From Epiperipatus broadwayi (Eukaryota > Onychophora > Udeonychophora > Euonychophora > Peripatidae), in contig JAQFVV010000072.1 in the NCBI GenBank assembly GCA_028023455.1, forward strand, positions 124,501 to 188,500: a stretch of 64,000 nucleotides of DNA. The letters are read 5' to 3'. The notes below the pieces were generated by a model. The model was given only the letters and a program-made list of their open reading frames with translations. It did not search any database and was not told where the DNA came from. Numbering within the stretch: the stretch's first letter is position 1; the number at the start of each line of letters is the position of its first letter. The translations under genes and the position numbers were made by a program. Shown here in pieces: positions 63,414 to 64,000 of the stretch.

Positions 63414-64000
63414 CTATATGGGTAGGAAAAATAGGATCCAGGTGTTCTCAAACATTTTTGATGATGCCAAGTCATCATCCCTCTTTTTTATCTTACTGAG
63501 AGTTCTAATGACAAATTGAGCTTCATCTGGTTGTGGCTGTTCCATTACAATCTTGAAATGGGTGACCCAAATGGCATAGCTCAGAAAGAATGAGAGTATT
63601 ATTATTGGGAAGGTTTTGGTGTTGATACTGTCTTTTAATGACATGATAAGCTTAAATTTATATTCTAGTATTGGAGAATATGATGAGATGAATTGAATTT
63701 AGCTTTGTGCAATGATTGGTGAAGTGTTCGATTGTCTCTTCTCCATGCAGGAACAGACCACAAGTCAGATCTATGCTGGTGTATTCTCACTAGTAATAGA
63801 GAAAATGGTTTGTGGGTAGTCCATTGATGTTAGACTTAATGATGAAGTCTAGATATTTGGCTTCAAGACTCCATCTTTTAAAGTTTGTTATAAGCTTCTG
63901 GTTATTGCTGTACAGTGTGTTGACTATGGGTTGTATGGTTGGGTGCAGGATAGCATACACTTTCCAGAGTGTAGTGTCCATTATTGTAGTGAATTGCTCT
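63414..64000 (-). pseudogene. Non-LTR retrotransposon C-terminus, decayed, truncated by window
   Basis: Reading leftward from 64000: WKVYAILHPTIQPIVNTLYS, LITNFKRWSLEAKYLDFIIK and GLPTNHFLYY form one frame to 63790. Then, after stops, LFLHGEETIEHFTNHC retains the Cys-His spacing of the C-terminal zinc finger of non-LTR RTs, with one Cys replaced by Phe. The final frame 63644-63414 contains PIIILSFFLSYAIWVTHFKI. I cannot assign the clade; it is not the family at 16.8-28.7 kb. The rest lies beyond the window edge. Confidence 0.5.

Overview
This is an animal nuclear window, very AT-rich (clearly above 65% A+T by eye) and made almost entirely of transposable elements and simple repeats. I see no operons and no bacterial features. 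The mix of elements fits an invertebrate metazoan: Penelope-like elements (PLEs) with GIY-YIG domains, RTE-type and esterase-bearing CR1/L2-type non-LTR retrotransposons, a Merlin/IS1595-type DNA transposon, minimal tRNA-derived SINEs and very long GATA arrays. A mollusc-like lophotrochozoan is my weak guess; the sequence does not settle the taxon. Only one open reading frame looks like a possible host gene, a 228-residue intronless ankyrin-repeat protein at 29201-29887 (minus), and it may itself be a retrocopy.

Layout. 1-10.6 kb: AT-rich DNA with two inverted-repeat (foldback) elements, a decayed GATA array and a perfect 624-bp GATA array. 10.6-13.9 kb: decayed RTE endonuclease, then a PLE whose N-terminal part is inverted. 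16.8-28.7 kb: a head-to-tail array of four copies of one esterase-bearing non-LTR retrotransposon, all on the minus strand and joined at an ATGTGATGTGATG tail; the longest copy is split by a 2.25-kb Merlin-like transposon. 28.7-30.8 kb: ankyrin ORF. 31-38.6 kb: perfect 39-bp hairpin, inverted dimers and a PLE relic. 40.2-42.4 kb: a PLE inverted dimer. 44-52.7 kb: SINEs, RTE 3' ends, a nearly identical 3.3-kb PLE palindrome inserted into an older foldback element, and a compound GATA/GACA array. 54-60 kb: further foldback families and a tandem repeat. 60-64 kb: mostly empty, ending in a decayed non-LTR C-terminus.

The most interesting pattern crosses families. Several otherwise different elements carry a motif matching the type I hammerhead ribozyme core: CUGANGA, a short stem, GAAA, a 2-bp helix III and a C cleavage site, usually with a 6-bp helix I. 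It occurs at the 3' end of the young PLE palindrome, where the stop codon lies inside the ribozyme core, in the terminal repeat of a second PLE, and in two short non-autonomous foldback families. Most of these elements occur as head-to-head inverted dimers. Hammerheads are known in PLEs and in animal retrozymes; what deserves a check is the shared motif across small foldback families together with the repeated inverted-dimer architecture.
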